Shown piece by piece: positions 1 to 13,300 of a DNA stretch of 64,000 nt (its first letter is position 1; the number at the start of each line of letters is the position of its first letter). The stretch comes from Chaetomidium leptoderma (taxonomy: Eukaryota > Ascomycota > Sordariomycetes > Sordariales > Chaetomiaceae). Made by a program: the position numbers and the translations under genes. The notes beneath the pieces were generated by a model. That model was not told where the DNA came from. It saw only the letters and a list, made by a program, of their open reading frames with translations, and made no database searches. Location of the stretch: NCBI GenBank assembly GCA_033296705.1, contig MU856932.1:1-64000 (forward strand). The letters are read 5' to 3'.

Positions 1-3000
1 GTACAAAAAGTGACCTGACAGAACCCCTTGTCAGTACCGGACCCACTGCTGTTATCTCAGGCCCCTACCTTCGTACACAGCCGTTCATCAGAAAGATGCC
101 TCTGTTGGGGGTCCGGTGCATGGCGCTACGATCCAAGCGAGCCACTAATTATCCTGGACGTAACTGGAGACCAGCGTGGGGGCGGGAATATTTGGTGATT
201 TGGTCGTGTGCCTCTCAACTCGCCGCCTCCGCAGGCGACCCAGTTCCCGACTGCCACAGATGAGACAAGCCGGAAGACACGCCGGCTTCGGAGGGCCGGT
301 CTACAGAGTACGGAGAGCGAAACATCTTCAAGGCGGACCGGCAGCGGGCCGGATGTCGACTTGTGCTTGGGCAAACGTCGACGGCGGTCCGTCCTGATGA
401 CGGACGCCGAGATCTTGGCAACGGCTCCCTGCTGGGTCCCTGACATACCAAGAAACGCCATCTCTCGATCGCCGTCTAGGTTAGTCTGCCACCGTCGCCG
501 GCCTGACCAGCACACGGTTAAAAGTGTTCGCAACTCTATCACATGTGTAGGTATGTTTGTGTGTGTGTGCGTTTGTGGTCGATTAGGTTCGTCGGAGGAC
601 CGTGGTCGACTGAAGGATATGTCCCAGAATAGCTCTGTGCCGAACCCCAGAGCAGAAGTCGCAGGCAGCGTCCGAATGTAGAATACGGGCGGAGAGTGGC
701 TGAAGTTAGCGAACGCCATCTCATGAGTTGTGGGTCTGTGAAACAACCAATTGTCGCGTGCTGGGATCGGCCTCGACTCGCAGGGACAGTATGAGCAAAG
801 GAAATCGGTATTTGACGAAATACTGTGGACATACCTAGTCATCGGCGACATTCCTCTTGCCATCCTTTCAGACGAGACAATCACCTGAATAGAACCGCGG
901 GCGCTTTGTATGGCAAAAGCAAGCCATGAAGGCGGAAATGATGACATCCCGCCGCGGCTCACTTTCTTGCTTGGGCGACTCGCTGTGGTCGGGAAGTCGG
1001 GAAGTCGGAGCGGAGAAGCTGAGATTCTGGGAAACCCCACGCTAGCGATGACGCATTGGAGCTATGTGGGGCTCCACGCGCTTGGCGGCGATTACTAGGT
1101 GTGTAATTACCTTATTGCAAGTTGCGCAACGAGTACAGAATACCCGCGACTCGGCCTCAGCAACGAACAACACTTGCGCGCGTCCTGGATGAACACACTG
1201 GGCTGTATCCGGCTCCCAGGTGTATTGGACCAAAATTATATTTGGTGTTGCTCTCTGGTTTAATGTAGAACTGGAAGTCCTAGCGAGGTGTTCCTAGGCC
1301 GGGCACTGTTGACTAATGTTCTTTCCAGACTCAAAACTGGCAGTTTCGGGAACTCGGCATTTGAACTTTTGTGGCGAACAGAATCAACAGACTCACCACG
1401 AACAACACAAAAGGACAGGACAGCCCGCCAAGAACCAACTTGCCACACCGCTCGCTGACTGTGCACTGATGAGTGTCAGTTCGAAATCAACTGTCTTCCA
1501 ACGATCAACAGGAGCAGCCTTGGCCTGGATGGAGATTGCGGCATATTCCTCTGTGTGTACTTCGTATGTGCCACAGTAATTCCTTGGCGGGCTTGGTCAT
1601 TCCTCAAGAAGCTTGGCGACAAGCATGGGAGTACCCAAGCATGAGAGGAAATGGAGCCGCTCATAATAAAGAATGTCTGAGAATCCCGTCTGCAACGGGC
1701 TCCCCCAGCATGGGATTTCGTCGAGCCATACCCCATGAACACGAGAATGTGGTCGCAGTCCCAACCTAAGTCCTTCGTACCTGGGACTTGCCGTCTGTCG
1801 AGGACGCCCGGGCCTGCCCAAAACGCCGGCCATGCCCGGCTCTGACCAATCAATAGCCCCTGCATTTGGAGGGTTGAATCGGTCTCCTCGGCCGCTCGGC
1901 GCTGGGTGGGGGTGGGGCCATCCCACCTCTGCCTGCCCCGACCCCGAAGTACCGAGTACCGATTCCGTCCAGGGCTCACAAGCAGCCCGCCGGTGATGGT
2001 CTGTTGTCTGAGAGTTCGAGCCCGTTACGAATAAGCTATCGTAGACAGAAGCACGGCATCCAAGACATTGGAGAAAACTATCGCGGAAGGCACGCGGAAG
2101 GCACGTCGAGATGGAATCTAGCCACGTTGCCCGGCCCTCGTTCGCGAGTAAGTCTTCCTCAGCATCCAGGCTCCTTTGCCTTCCAGAACACGGCGCTGCT
2201 GGCCTCAAGACGTCTTTTGCTAGTACGGTCCCTTGTTCTTGTCAGCCATGATCCCTCCACCCGCCGCGATAGTTGTCAAGACATGGTTGATTCAGGCAAC
2301 TCTATTGGGCCTTCCATCTTCTCCCGCAACCACTGGATGTGCCTCCATCTTGGTTCCCACTGGGGAGGCCCAGAGAATGCTTCAGGTTACCTTGGACGGC
2401 CTGGGCGCTCGGCCTTTGGTCGGAGGGACCACTGTGCCCTGGTGGAGCCTTAGCGCCGACGAATTCAAGCCTCTTCGCCCGCAAACGTTGACGATGCGAG
2501 AGGTACTCGCTACCTGGGCGCGACTTGGCTCAAAAGAGCAGGGCTGGTGTTGCCCGTAGGAGAGGCATTTGCCGAATTTAGTACCTAATTACTCCGCACG
2601 AATTACCTGGGGGCGCCCCGCCCTCGATACAGACACCGACCGGAAAGAGCTGGGCGCAATTGAAACTTCCTGTTGATCCATGCGACATGGATGCGCTAAA
2701 ACACTGCGACGCCGAGGACGCCTCGAGGGACGCCCACCCCACCAGCCCACCACTCACCACCCCGATTGATTCCCACAAAACCCTCAGAGACCCCCAGACT
2801 TCAGCGGCCATTCACCCTCGTCCCGGCTGTCTACCTAACACGTTCCCGGTCGTCTTGCAGGCGGCGAAAAACGAGTACCTCCTTCCTAACAGATCCCCGT
2901 CACCTGCATTTTTTAGTGCACGCAATGCCGTTATAAACACTCGCCTCTGCTCGCCAAACAGGCGCACTATTTTCTCTGCTCCTTTTTCCTCCCCCCCCTT

Positions 3001-3253
3001 TTTTGGCTCTCCTCGCGCGCTGCCCACACTGTTCGACCCCGCCAAGGACCGCCTGAGCCAACCAACATTCGAACGTGTAGATCGGTCGCTCTCGCGCCTT
3101 CGACAGCCCGCCACGCCTGCTCCACGGGGATACACAAATCTCGCCCGAGACGGAAGACGGCCTTGGCAGTGAGAGATTACCGTCGTCCAAGACCACGCCT
3201 AGAGCCGGACCACGGTGACGCAGCGACGAGTTCCCGACAGCACTTGCTTGGCC
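1..3253. other. Gene-poor stretch, no supported gene
   Basis: I see no supported gene here. Open frames exist on both strands, the longest being 126-1040 on the minus strand. None shows a domain, a credible exon chain or a protein-like composition, and frames of this length are expected by chance at this GC content. A short GT-rich run lies near 555-578. The right end grades into the promoter of the kinase gene. Confidence 0.6.
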
Positions 3254-3270
3254 CTGGCTATATAAGCCAG
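3254..3270 (+). promoter_or_regulatory. TATA box in a short palindrome, kinase promoter
   Basis: TATATAA at 3259-3265 is flanked by CTGGCT and AGCCAG, so the TATA core sits in the loop of a perfect 6-bp inverted repeat. It is about 400 bp upstream of the kinase start codon. From the TATA box onward no ATG occurs until 3661, which supports a leader of roughly 370 nt starting near 3290. The promoter role is inferred from sequence and position only. Confidence 0.5.
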
Positions 3271-3660
3271 CAGTGCTCGCGCCTAGCCCCATTTTTCTTG
3301 GGTCTTGAATCGCTACAGCACCCCAAGCGACCTACAGTATTCGGTTTCGGTCCCATTCAAAGGTTGAAAGACACCCACCAACGAGTTCTCAAGCCATCAC
3401 GCTGGAGAAGCATTCGACCTCCCCAGGAACGTGGTGCGTGCCTTTGCAGTAAGCTGAGGCGGCGTACCACAAAATTTGGGCGGCAGAACAGGTTTCCAGG
3501 ACGCTTGGTTACGCCGACCGGCCCCCGCCCCCCCGGAAATCCAGTTCCCAGCGGCCTTTGTGCAGCCCTGCGCACTGAATTGACGCCGAGTGGCCGCCGG
3601 GCCCTTGTCCAAAAGGACCATTCCCCTGCTGGACGCTACCACCCGGGCGTCCCCGCGAAA

Positions 3661-5969
3661 ATGGCCGTCTCAGTGGCTGCTGCAGCGACGCAGCCCTCCT
3701 GTTTAGGTATTTGCGCCCACTTTCCACGTCTCAGCCATGAGCGGTTTTGCCTCCGCCCCCCGTCTTCCCCTGCCGCTGTCACTCGTAAAACAAGCAAGCC
3801 AACTCAACCTTTTTTCTTTTCTTTCTAGACACGTCGTGCGACCCCAGCTCCAACAAGTCGAGCCTCTCGTCATCGCCTCGCCAATATCCTACCGATCTGC
3901 CACATCCCATTCTCGAGGAAGGTGACGAGACCGATAGCGAAGCAATAAACGAACCCGTCACTCCTGTGAGCGGCCGCCAGTCGCAGGATTTCCAGACCCT
4001 CTCCAACCCAGACGGCCACCTTGACGCGGCCCACGAACAACTTGCCTCTGATCAGAGCGCGGCCGCCTTCCAGCCCACCCGACAAGGCATCGCACCGGGC
4101 GCGAAGCCAGCCCTTGTCGTCGACACCTCGGCTAATTCCCCGCGAAAAGCGCCGACAAGCCCCCACCAGACCCCGCGAGCCGGCCCTCCCTCGACGCCCC
4201 CTCCCTCAACCCCTCCGGCCGACCAGGATCCCACCACTGCGCCTCCCTCGAGACGCTCAACCTTTGGCTCGAGTTCCAATTTCAGGCGCACCATGTCCAA
4301 CTTTTTGAGACGAGTCGGCACACAGACGGACAAGGCGGTATTTGGCGGTGCTGAGTCTGGAAACAGCGCCACGGGATCAAGTTTCAATCTACCCGACGCT
4401 GCCCAGCCGAAGATGCCAATCCGCCGGTGGTCGATGAACAAGAGCTCGGCTACTACCCGCTCGAACACACCACCGTCCCCCAGCTCGCCGCTCGAGATGG
4501 CCATCAAGAGCAGGGAAGATGCGTCGCAGCCAACAGTACCGGAGTCGGAAGCCTTCAAGAAGAAATCGCGCACATCGACTGGTTTCACACTGCGTTCTCG
4601 CCCGGCCATTGGCCATGGAAAATCGCGCCAGGAGCCGCAGCCCAGGCGGCGCGCGAGCAGTTTCGAGTATTCGAAGCAAGAGCGGTCCGTGGCGGTAGAG
4701 ACCGACAAGGCCATCCATATGGAGCGGTCTCTTTGGGGTCTCCCGGCCGAGACGGGCACTGGTGTCAAGGCGCGCCGTATGAGCCTGAGCTTACCGGATG
4801 ATTTCGCCGTGGACGTCATCGAGCTGGCGTCGGAATTCGAGTATCAGCACAAGCTGTTGGGGCGCCACGGCAAGCATCTGGGCAAGGGCGCCACCTCCAA
4901 AGTCACATTGATGGTGGCCAAAAACGGCGGCGAGCTGTACGCCGTCAAGGAGTTCCGAGGCAAGTCGTCGAGCGAGACGCGGGACGAGTACGAAAAGAAG
5001 ATCAAGTCCGAGTACACAGTGGCAAAGAGCCTGCACCACCCCAACATTGTCGACACAATACGACTTTGCATCGACAGCGGCCGCTGGAACCATGTCATGG
5101 AGTATTGTGAGGATGGCGATTTGTTCTCGTTGGTCAACAAGAAGTACCTGAAGCGCGAGGACCGTGAAAAGGACCGGCTCTGCCTCTTCAAGCAGCTGAT
5201 CACGGGCATCCACTATCTCCACTCGAACGGCATCGCCCACCGCGACATCAAGCTCGAGAATCTGCTCATCACGAACGACTCTCGCCTCAAAATCACCGAC
5301 TTTGGCGTTTCCGAGGTCTTCTCGGGCATCCACCCGGGGGTCCGGGAAGCCGGTGGCCAGTGCGGTAAGAACATGGGCGAGGTGCGGCGTTGCACCCCGG
5401 GTATCTGCGGCAGTATGCCCTATATCTCGCCCGAAGTTCTTGCGAAGGAGGAGGACTACGACCCGCGGGGCCTGGACGTTTGGAGCTCGGCCATTGTCAT
5501 GGTCAATCTCATCTTCGGCGGGCCCTTGTGGCACAAGGCCGAGGTCGCCGACAATGCCTCGCCACGGGATACATACCCCAGTTTGGTCCGCGGCTGGGAA
5601 AAGTGGACGAGCAAACACGCCGATTCACCCGAGACGGCCATCACAGACATGGATTACCCGCACGTGTTTGTGTTTGACACGTTTGTCAAGCCGCCGGCCC
5701 TGCGGCGAGTACTCCTTCAGATGCTCAACCCGGACCCCGAGAAGCGCATCTCGATTGCGAACGTGGTCAACAACCGATGGGTCAAGAACATTGAGTGCTG
5801 CCAGCCGGAGAACTATGACGAGCCCAACGCGGCGAGCATGATTGACGCATCCAAGAAGGCGTGTCAAAATCGTGTGAGCGGCAAAAAGATCTACTGCCAC
5901 AACCACCTCCCTATGAAGGAGCACAACACCCACTCGCTAGGCAAGATGCCTGGCAGTGCCGGTTACTGA
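3661..5969 (+). CDS. SAT4/HRK1-like (HAL family) Ser/Thr protein kinase
   Basis: Two exons: 3661-3706 and 3829-5969, giving 728 residues. The donor is GTATTT and the acceptor is a long T/C tract ending TTTCTAG; the split codon becomes Asp. The start is the first ATG after the TATA box (context AAAATGGC). Residues 1 to about 340 are Ser/Pro-rich and look disordered. The kinase domain runs from about 350 to 660: glycine loop GKGATSKV, VKEF lysine near 389, HRDIKLEN with catalytic Asp near 488, and DFGVSEVF near 506. A long activation segment with GKNMGEVRR and PGICGS ends in SPEVL. This segment is typical of the fungal HAL4/SAT4/HRK1 branch, which in yeast stabilises or activates plasma-membrane transporters (K+ uptake, H+-ATPase). 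The product is expected to be cytoplasmic or membrane-associated. The exact orthologue (SAT4 or HRK1) is not resolved. An alternative donor at 3785 keeps the frame and would lengthen the N terminus. Confidence 0.92.
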
Positions 5970-8900
5970 GGACGTCTCTCTCGACTCGAACACACATCCA
6001 GGAGTAGCTTCGCCGGCAAGCCTTTTTGGGTTTCTTTCATTCATCAACCCTTTTTATCTACTTTGGCTTGTTAATGGGTATTCGGGGGCAGACTTGCAAA
6101 ACATAAACGGCGTTACACTGGGGGTCAAGGTGCATAATATGACAGCACATCATTGGGCGGTTTCTCCTATTTCAAGGGACCTTTTGGGGGGCAAAGGCCA
6201 GATAGATTTGTTGACAATGGCCCCTCCTTTTTGTTTTCTTTTTGCAAAGCTTTGTTGTTTTCTTTCCCCCTCTTGCCGTTTTTCATCCTCGGTCAGGATG
6301 GCGGCCTAGCCCGAGGCTAGTTTCTCCTAATGATGATGAGAGGAGGAGGACCGATAGGTCAGCAGCAACACACCGCTGGGTACGACGTATGTTTGGTTGT
6401 TGTTACAGAGACAGCACCATCATAGGTCGCGTCATGTACAGAATTTGGGCCGCGGGGCAAGAAGGTAAGGGGGGGGGATACGAGGAGGTTGGCATGGCCA
6501 CATCTTCTCTTCCTCCTCCCCCTTGCCTTCTTACTAGACAAGTTGTCTTTCTCGAGACAAAAAATTTGACAGTTGCTCCATCCCATTCTGATTTTCCCCA
6601 TGATTTTTTGTTGAATGCGCCAAGTGTTGTTTTGTTACCCCGAGCATCTTCTCTGGATGCCCGCCGGGCCAGCGGGTCCCAGTGGACTGGATGAGTAGCT
6701 CAACAGCTATTGGACCGCCTAGCGAAGAGACCCTCCCCCCCCTTCTTGATGCATTAGACCGAGCTGAACCGAGTCAGCTATTGTTCTCACTCGGGACCAC
6801 ACCCAACACACACCTCATCCACCCGGATCGGCAAGATCAAGGTCAGGATCAGGATTGCTGACCCCAAGAGGAGCCCGTTCATTGATCACCCTCTCTCGCA
6901 AGCGTGCGATAGCTTGCCGTCAAACCAGCGCTCATCGTCTCTTGTCTTTTGTCTGGAACGTTTACGAAAGCGTGGGATTGAGACAGACAGTTGGTTTGTC
7001 ACCTGCCGATCCGACCCTACCCTACCCCGGTGGTGTGGGAGATGGGGATTATTCCGGTCATTCTCCAGGTTACCCCAGACTTGTTGCTTCCCCCCCGCCA
7101 ACACCCCCCCGCGGGCCCCCCTGCATGGGAAGGGTGAGAACGAGAGGCTGCTCGTGGCGTTGGCTGCTCTCACTAATAGATTACCTAACACATCGATATT
7201 TTATCGTCTCTTTTTTCTTTTGCATTTCCCACACGGCGCACGCGCCCACACACACATGACGGTCCGTCCCCTAGCTAGCTAGCAAGCGTTAGTTAGTTTC
7301 CCCTCACTTTTGTTTTTGCCTATCTCCGCGGCAAAGTCGGGATAGATGGGTCGGCCAAGGCTTGGTTTTCCCCCCCCTTGGCTGACTGACTCGGGGGTTT
7401 GTTAGTTTATTGTTAATGTCTTGGGATGGATGGGTGGGTGGGTGGGTGGATGGTTGGCGAAGGATTCTTTTTTCTCCTTTTTTTTGCTTGAGGAGGTTCT
7501 TCGTCCCGCTGTCGTCATTTTCTTGGCTTTGTTGGTCGGCACGTTTTTTTCCTCGCTTGCTGCTGTTTTGGCCTGCCTGCTCGTGCAAGACCGGCCGGCT
7601 TCCTCGATTCGGACGAGCCTTCTTTTGGTCTGTCGTCCGTCTGGGTGGAGCGGCACGTGGAAGGGTCGGGTGAGATCGGTTTGGCTGTTCCGTTCAAAAG
7701 TTACGCTTCCTTCCAGGTTGCCAATGACTAGCATCCATGGCACACACACACACTGATGGATGGACGGATCGCGGTTGGCGTCACTGGTGTTGTCAGTGCA
7801 ACCACGCCCCCGTGGCCGAGGTGCCGAGACCCCGGGATGAATGGGCTTGAAGGTCTGGACTCGGGAAGCTTGGGGGGTTTGCCACACTGTTTCTGCTGTG
7901 GCTTCAACAAGATTGTTAGAAAAGGTGTGGCAGCAGCACGGTGGGGGGCTCGATGCATCCACATGCTCTGGGCAACATGAGATGTCGAACCTCGAACGGC
8001 GACTGCCTTGTTGATGCACCCGCTAACTAACATCTAAACGCTCCCCTAAGTCTCCTGTCGTTAGGAGTTCGTTCCCTCCCTCCAAGTGGATGACCACAAA
8101 TACAACAACTCCTCGACCTGCTGTGATCACAGCCAAACCATCACAACACCAAATCCTCCGTTCAGATCCCTCAAGTCTTCTTCTTCCCGCTGAGGGGGTG
8201 CCGGCTAAAAAGCCTTCATTTTGAGTTGGATGCACGCCGCATTGTCCAGCTGCAAGAGACCGGGAATGGATGGACTGCAACACCACACGCATTACGTGGG
8301 GGTCAGCGGGCTTGCTGAGACGGCCACTCCTTTCCCTTTTCACACAGTCGACTAACTATAACCCCAATATGCTGACACAATTTACGAGACCGAGCAGAGC
8401 TGTATGAACCACCCACCACGACGGCGAGGTATGCGAACACCCCCCCCCCTGTGGCAGATGCCCGTGGCATCCAAGGCGGGGTGCGCTTTGCAACTCCCTC
8501 CCTCACTCTCGGGTTTTGTCTGTGTGACCAGGGGCGAGAACGTGTAATGTCAATGGTGAATGCATGGTGATGATGGATGGTGGTGTGCCATTCGGCGTCG
8601 GGAGAGGGAAATGCTCAGCAATCTCGAATGATCTCTCTGTTTTCCCGAGTTAATTGGGTAGTAGTAGTACTCCATTCTCGAAACCAACAATTTGCAATTC
8701 ACACAAGTCAGTCTACACATCATCACCAACCCTCACATACCGTGTACGGAATAGTATCATGTCGCCCAGAACGGAGGCGTCAGCACGTTCTCTTGGCCCT
8801 GCCCGCTCGCCCGCCAAGCCGCACATGGCATGGCATCCTTCTTGCATGGTGATGCCCTCGAGGCTTCTCTGTGCGACCCTTCTAGAACTTTGGCTGGCTC

Positions 8901-10353
8901 GCTGACGGACCACGCACGGCCAGGCCGAGAGATCATACCAAGAAGGTGTGGTTGGTGGTGGTCTTGGCCAGAGGGGAGGATCACTGGCTTGTGTCGTGCA
9001 AGATGCGCGGCGGGCATCCCGACAGGCTGATGACGCGCCACCTTTGGCTGGGCACCGTTTATTAGTGTTGGGGGGATCGGTTTTGTAAAGTGTAAAGTGC
9101 TGATAGCCAAGTGCTTGGCTACCGTAGTTACAGGTCCATGTGGTGTATGTACCTGACCTGAGCAAACTCGTGGGGCATGTCCTGGGCAGTAGGGTTCTAG
9201 AACGGACTGTCGTTGAGCCCCTGAGTCGGAAACACGATGGAAAACAAACCCCCATCGTCGTTAACTTGGTGGACATGTATGTCACTGTCGAAATGCCCAA
9301 CCGCCGGGGCGTCCGACAGTAGCCACTTATACCTTCCCACCTCAAGCTCGATGATGACCACGAGGTAGGGGGCCATCAAAGTGCTCTATGCTAACCTTCA
9401 ACGACACTTGACCATCTATAACTCCTCTAGCGGTGATGATAAAGAAAAAGGGGAGGGAACCGAACATCCCTAAGACGGCGGCGGCACAAGTATACTGACA
9501 TGAGACTAATAGGGTAGGCATGGAGGGGATACAAGATGCAATGCTTGTTGTTTCCCAAGATGCATGGGCCTTGCCTCACACATCATATCAGTCTAACAGC
9601 CCCCTTCGCTGGTCCCCGTTGCCATCTACCACAATTGTCCAGCGTAAAATACCAAGCTTTTATTGTCACAGCCTGAGATCCAAGGACTGAAGAGCCGTCG
9701 TCAACATCATCCTAGGCATGGCTCTAGGTATTTCAGCATCAGCCAGAACGAGGCTCACTCAGCAATCACTACACCACCACCAAGAACACACCTATGGTCT
9801 GTAATACTTTCTTTTGATTGTGTGTTGTGGTTGTGTGGTCGCCAAATCCGGCGGTGTTCATCGCTTTCCTGCTCCAGACTAAAATCTCCATGAATCTACC
9901 GACCGAGGGGGAATAGGGGTAAAGGACCAGATACCGCGGGGAGAAAAACAAAAAAAAAACAAAGCAGAACAAACATCCGTCCGGAGACCATAATAACGAT
10001 TAGAGCGCCCGCGAGATCGGTCCCACTTCCCGGCCATGCCCCAGATGTGTTTCCAGAGAAGGGCTCGAGGCCAAACTTTGCCCGCCAACTCCTCTGGTGC
10101 CCCAAGCCTTCACCGTGTATCCGTGACGCTCTGCGAAGGCTGTTGGAGATGGTGCATCTCACGCAATGCACACAATCCGGGTAGGCGAGAGCGGCAGGGC
10201 GCCGAGTCCGCCTCAACGTCATCCCCAAAAGGAACAGTCGTTTGGCGGTCTAGGCTGGGTAGATGTTGGGTGAGGACGAGTTGGACCGGTTCTCCTAATC
10301 AGTCGCCGCTGGGCGCTATGGCACGACTGAGCTTATAGCGACCGCATCTACCT
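5970..10353. other. Intergenic, 4.4 kb, no supported gene
   Basis: This is the 3' flank of the kinase gene followed by the 3' flank of the convergent importin gene. It has many homopolymer runs (C and T tracts) and a GGGT microsatellite. I found no open frame with a recognisable domain and no exon chain. Confidence 0.55.
7426..7453. repeat. GGAT/GGGT microsatellite
   Basis: ATGGATGGGTGGGTGGGTGG followed by further TGGG/TGGA units. It is a simple tetranucleotide run in intergenic DNA. The G-rich plus strand could form a quadruplex, but nothing around it indicates a function. Confidence 0.8.
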
Positions 10354-13300
10354 CTAGCTCGTGCCGTTCGCCGACCCACCACGCGCCCGGGAGATGGGGA
10401 AAGGGCTCTGCAGGCCCATCATTTCTTGGGTGTCGGCCCTCCGGCAAACCTCAAGGAGAGCCGTCTGCTCATTGGAGGTGAGGTGAGTGAGCAGAGTAGC
10501 ACAGAACTGGGGCTGCCCTTCCTGCAATTCTGCAATGGCATTAGCGAGGGGTGCTTCCGCTTCACAAGAAATGGCCGGCACTTACTCTTGAAGGAATCTC
10601 TGAAGGCGAGGTAAGGGTCGATCCGGTCGAGTGGCGATTCCAGCAGTACGCTGTCCTCTCCGAGCTCATCGTCGGAATCTTCAAGATCTGTTGCCTTGAG
10701 CTTCTGTGCCTGATTGCGGTGTGTGTCAGCAAGCTTTTGAAACTGAGCCATCCGTAAGTGTCAACCGAGTCAGATGTGACATGGGGAAGGTGTCCATTGG
10801 CGTGCTTACCTCCTCGTTCAAGAACTCCAGGTAAGCTGTGCTTTCATCCTTGGTCTCGCCAGTGGGCTCCTCTTCGTTCTCCGCCCCGTTCCAGTTTGCC
10901 TCTTCATCATCCCATTCGTCGTCGCTCTCATCGTACCCGTAGGTTCCGCTGTCGAACTGGAAATCATCCTTCAAAGCCTCCTCGCGGTCTTCTAGGGCAT
11001 TAGCATGATTACGTGACAACCTATTGAAGCTTGTACTCACTGGACATCGCGTCGGGAAGGGTGTCGAAGAGGATTTTGATACCCTACCAAATTGTTAGAT
11101 GTAATTACCACAGTTGCGGAAAAAAGGTCACTAACCTGGAGAAGTCTCGGCCACCCAACCATGACACTGGCCGGAATCTGTTCGGGGTCGATGTTGAGAA
11201 GCGCGATGATGGCCAAAATGCACAGCTGTTTGTCGTGGACCCGGGTGAACGACTGCATGCTCCCGAACCAGAGACTGAAAAACTTGTTTGTCCAGCCTTG
11301 GGCCTCGAGGATCTGAAGCGAGAGGATGGGGTCATAGTAGATGGCGTTGATGACCATCTCCATGAGGTGAACCTTGTAGGACTTGAGCTTAACATCCTGG
11401 CTGACGATCACACCCATCGCCATGTTGAGGAACCCGTGGACACAGTTGTTGATGTGACCGCGAAGACTGAGCATCATGGCTTCAGCAAGCTTGCAGGCGC
11501 ATATCCGGTCGACGCCGCCGACTTTGCCGTCTGTGAACATATCCGAAACCATGGAAAACAGAGCCTCGACATACTCGGGCTTCTCGATGAGCTGCGGAGA
11601 CCCATACTGGACGAAGTTATCCAAAGCGGGCAGCATATCCTCCAGATACAGCTCGGCGCCGGACTTGAAGGTGGAATGAATAAGCTCGAATGCGTTCCAC
11701 ATGGTGGGCGAGATCTGCTTGGCAGCAAACGTGCAGCTGTCGATGATCTCAAACACCTCGTTGTACAAGTCTTGAGGCCGTCGTCAGTAATGGTCTGGTC
11801 ACACGACGGCAGAGAAGCAGAAAATACTTACCATAGAGCTTGTTCTCCAGAGTGATCTGAATAACAGGCATCAAAACACTCTCGATATGGAGGAGGATGT
11901 CTGGCGTGCTCTCGAGCGTGAGAATAAGAGTGCCGATGGTCTGCAGGACTCCGAGAGCGGTGATGCTCTTATCGTCGAGGAAGTCACCATACTCATTGTC
12001 CATATCATCCCGCCTCTCGCTGTTCTCCAACAGTTCCCTGATGATGCGCATGTATGTATCGCGGAGCTGCTCGCTCAGAGCCACGGCGAATGGCGTGAGC
12101 TCGGCGGCAAAAACCTCGACAAAGTCCTCCATCACGTTGGCAAGTGCGTCGATGTCAGCCTCATTGGCCAACTTCAGCAGCTGCTGCATGATGGTTGGGA
12201 TGCTGGTCTGCATGCTTGTCCGGATGATGTCGTGCCTGATCAGGGGCTGCAGGGCTAGGGCGGCAGTCACACGAACAGGGAGTTTCGGATCGGCCATGCG
12301 GTCGAGGATGTGTCGGTAGATGGCAAGGAGGTTGTTCTCGTCCTTGAAATCCAGCTGCTCAAACTTCTCCACGGTATCGCAAGCCCGAGCCCGGAGGAAG
12401 CCCTGTTCGCTAGTGAAGTCTGGGAACACGTAGCGGACAATGAAATATTCGACTTGGGCGGCAATCGGCGACTTCTTGCCGAGGATGACGGGTGCGAGGG
12501 TCCCGATCATGCGCATCGCACCCTCCTTCGCAATGTGGTTCTTGCTTCCCTCGGGGGCCTGCTCGTATTGGTTGACCACCTCGTTGATGAAGGTGAGGAG
12601 CTCGAAGGTCTGTTTCCTCCGCGCCTTGGTCAGTGTAACCAAAAAGTTAGTGGCCGAAACGTCCGGCGCGGAGACCTCCTCGAAGAAATTCAACTTCCGG
12701 TGGAGATATTCCTCGGGCTCGTCCTCGAACTTTTCAATGTCCTCCTCCGTCAGGCAGAGGACCGGGAAGATGAAATGCGTGACCAGGTTGGTCAGGTGAG
12801 GCTTCATATGGGCCCACATGTCCTTGGGGCGAATGCATTCATCCAGGAAGACGATGATGTAGGAGAGGCAGGGCCGGCTGAGCCAGACGGTCTTGGACAC
12901 CCACTTCTCGATCTCCTGGAGGTAGTGTTTGAGAATCTCGGGGGCGACCTGGGCCGAGAATTCCTTGATGAACCGTGTTGCAGGCTCAACCGACCTGTCC
13001 AGAACGGCTTGCATGTTGCCGTGTCTATAGCCATATTAGCTCATGTGTCGCGAGAAGAGTCCCGAGTGAGCGAGTGAGGAGCTATCCCGTACCTGATGTA
13101 TAGGCGGTTCAGGTTGAAGTACGCCCACTTCTTCGCCTTCCACCAGTGGTGGCGCTCCCGCTCCACAGGTTCGCCCTGCATGGCAGAGGCGGGACTGGGC
13201 TTGGAAACGGTCTGAAGGAAGACGGTGCACCACCCGAGGTTGACGGAGCTCTGTCGGAGGAACTCGCAAAGCTCAAGCTGTGGCCAGTGTTAACCTACTT

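Noticed and set aside
126..1040. 304-codon minus-strand frame
   Set aside because: No domain, patchy Ser/Arg/Pro composition, no exon partner; expected by chance at this GC content.
4052..5618. Minus-strand frames of 255 and 275 residues
   Set aside because: Antisense to the kinase exon; no domain and typical reverse-complement composition.
11031..13077. Long plus-strand frames (11031-11855, 12310-13077)
   Set aside because: Antisense shadows of the importin exons, which have matching splice phases and family sequence.
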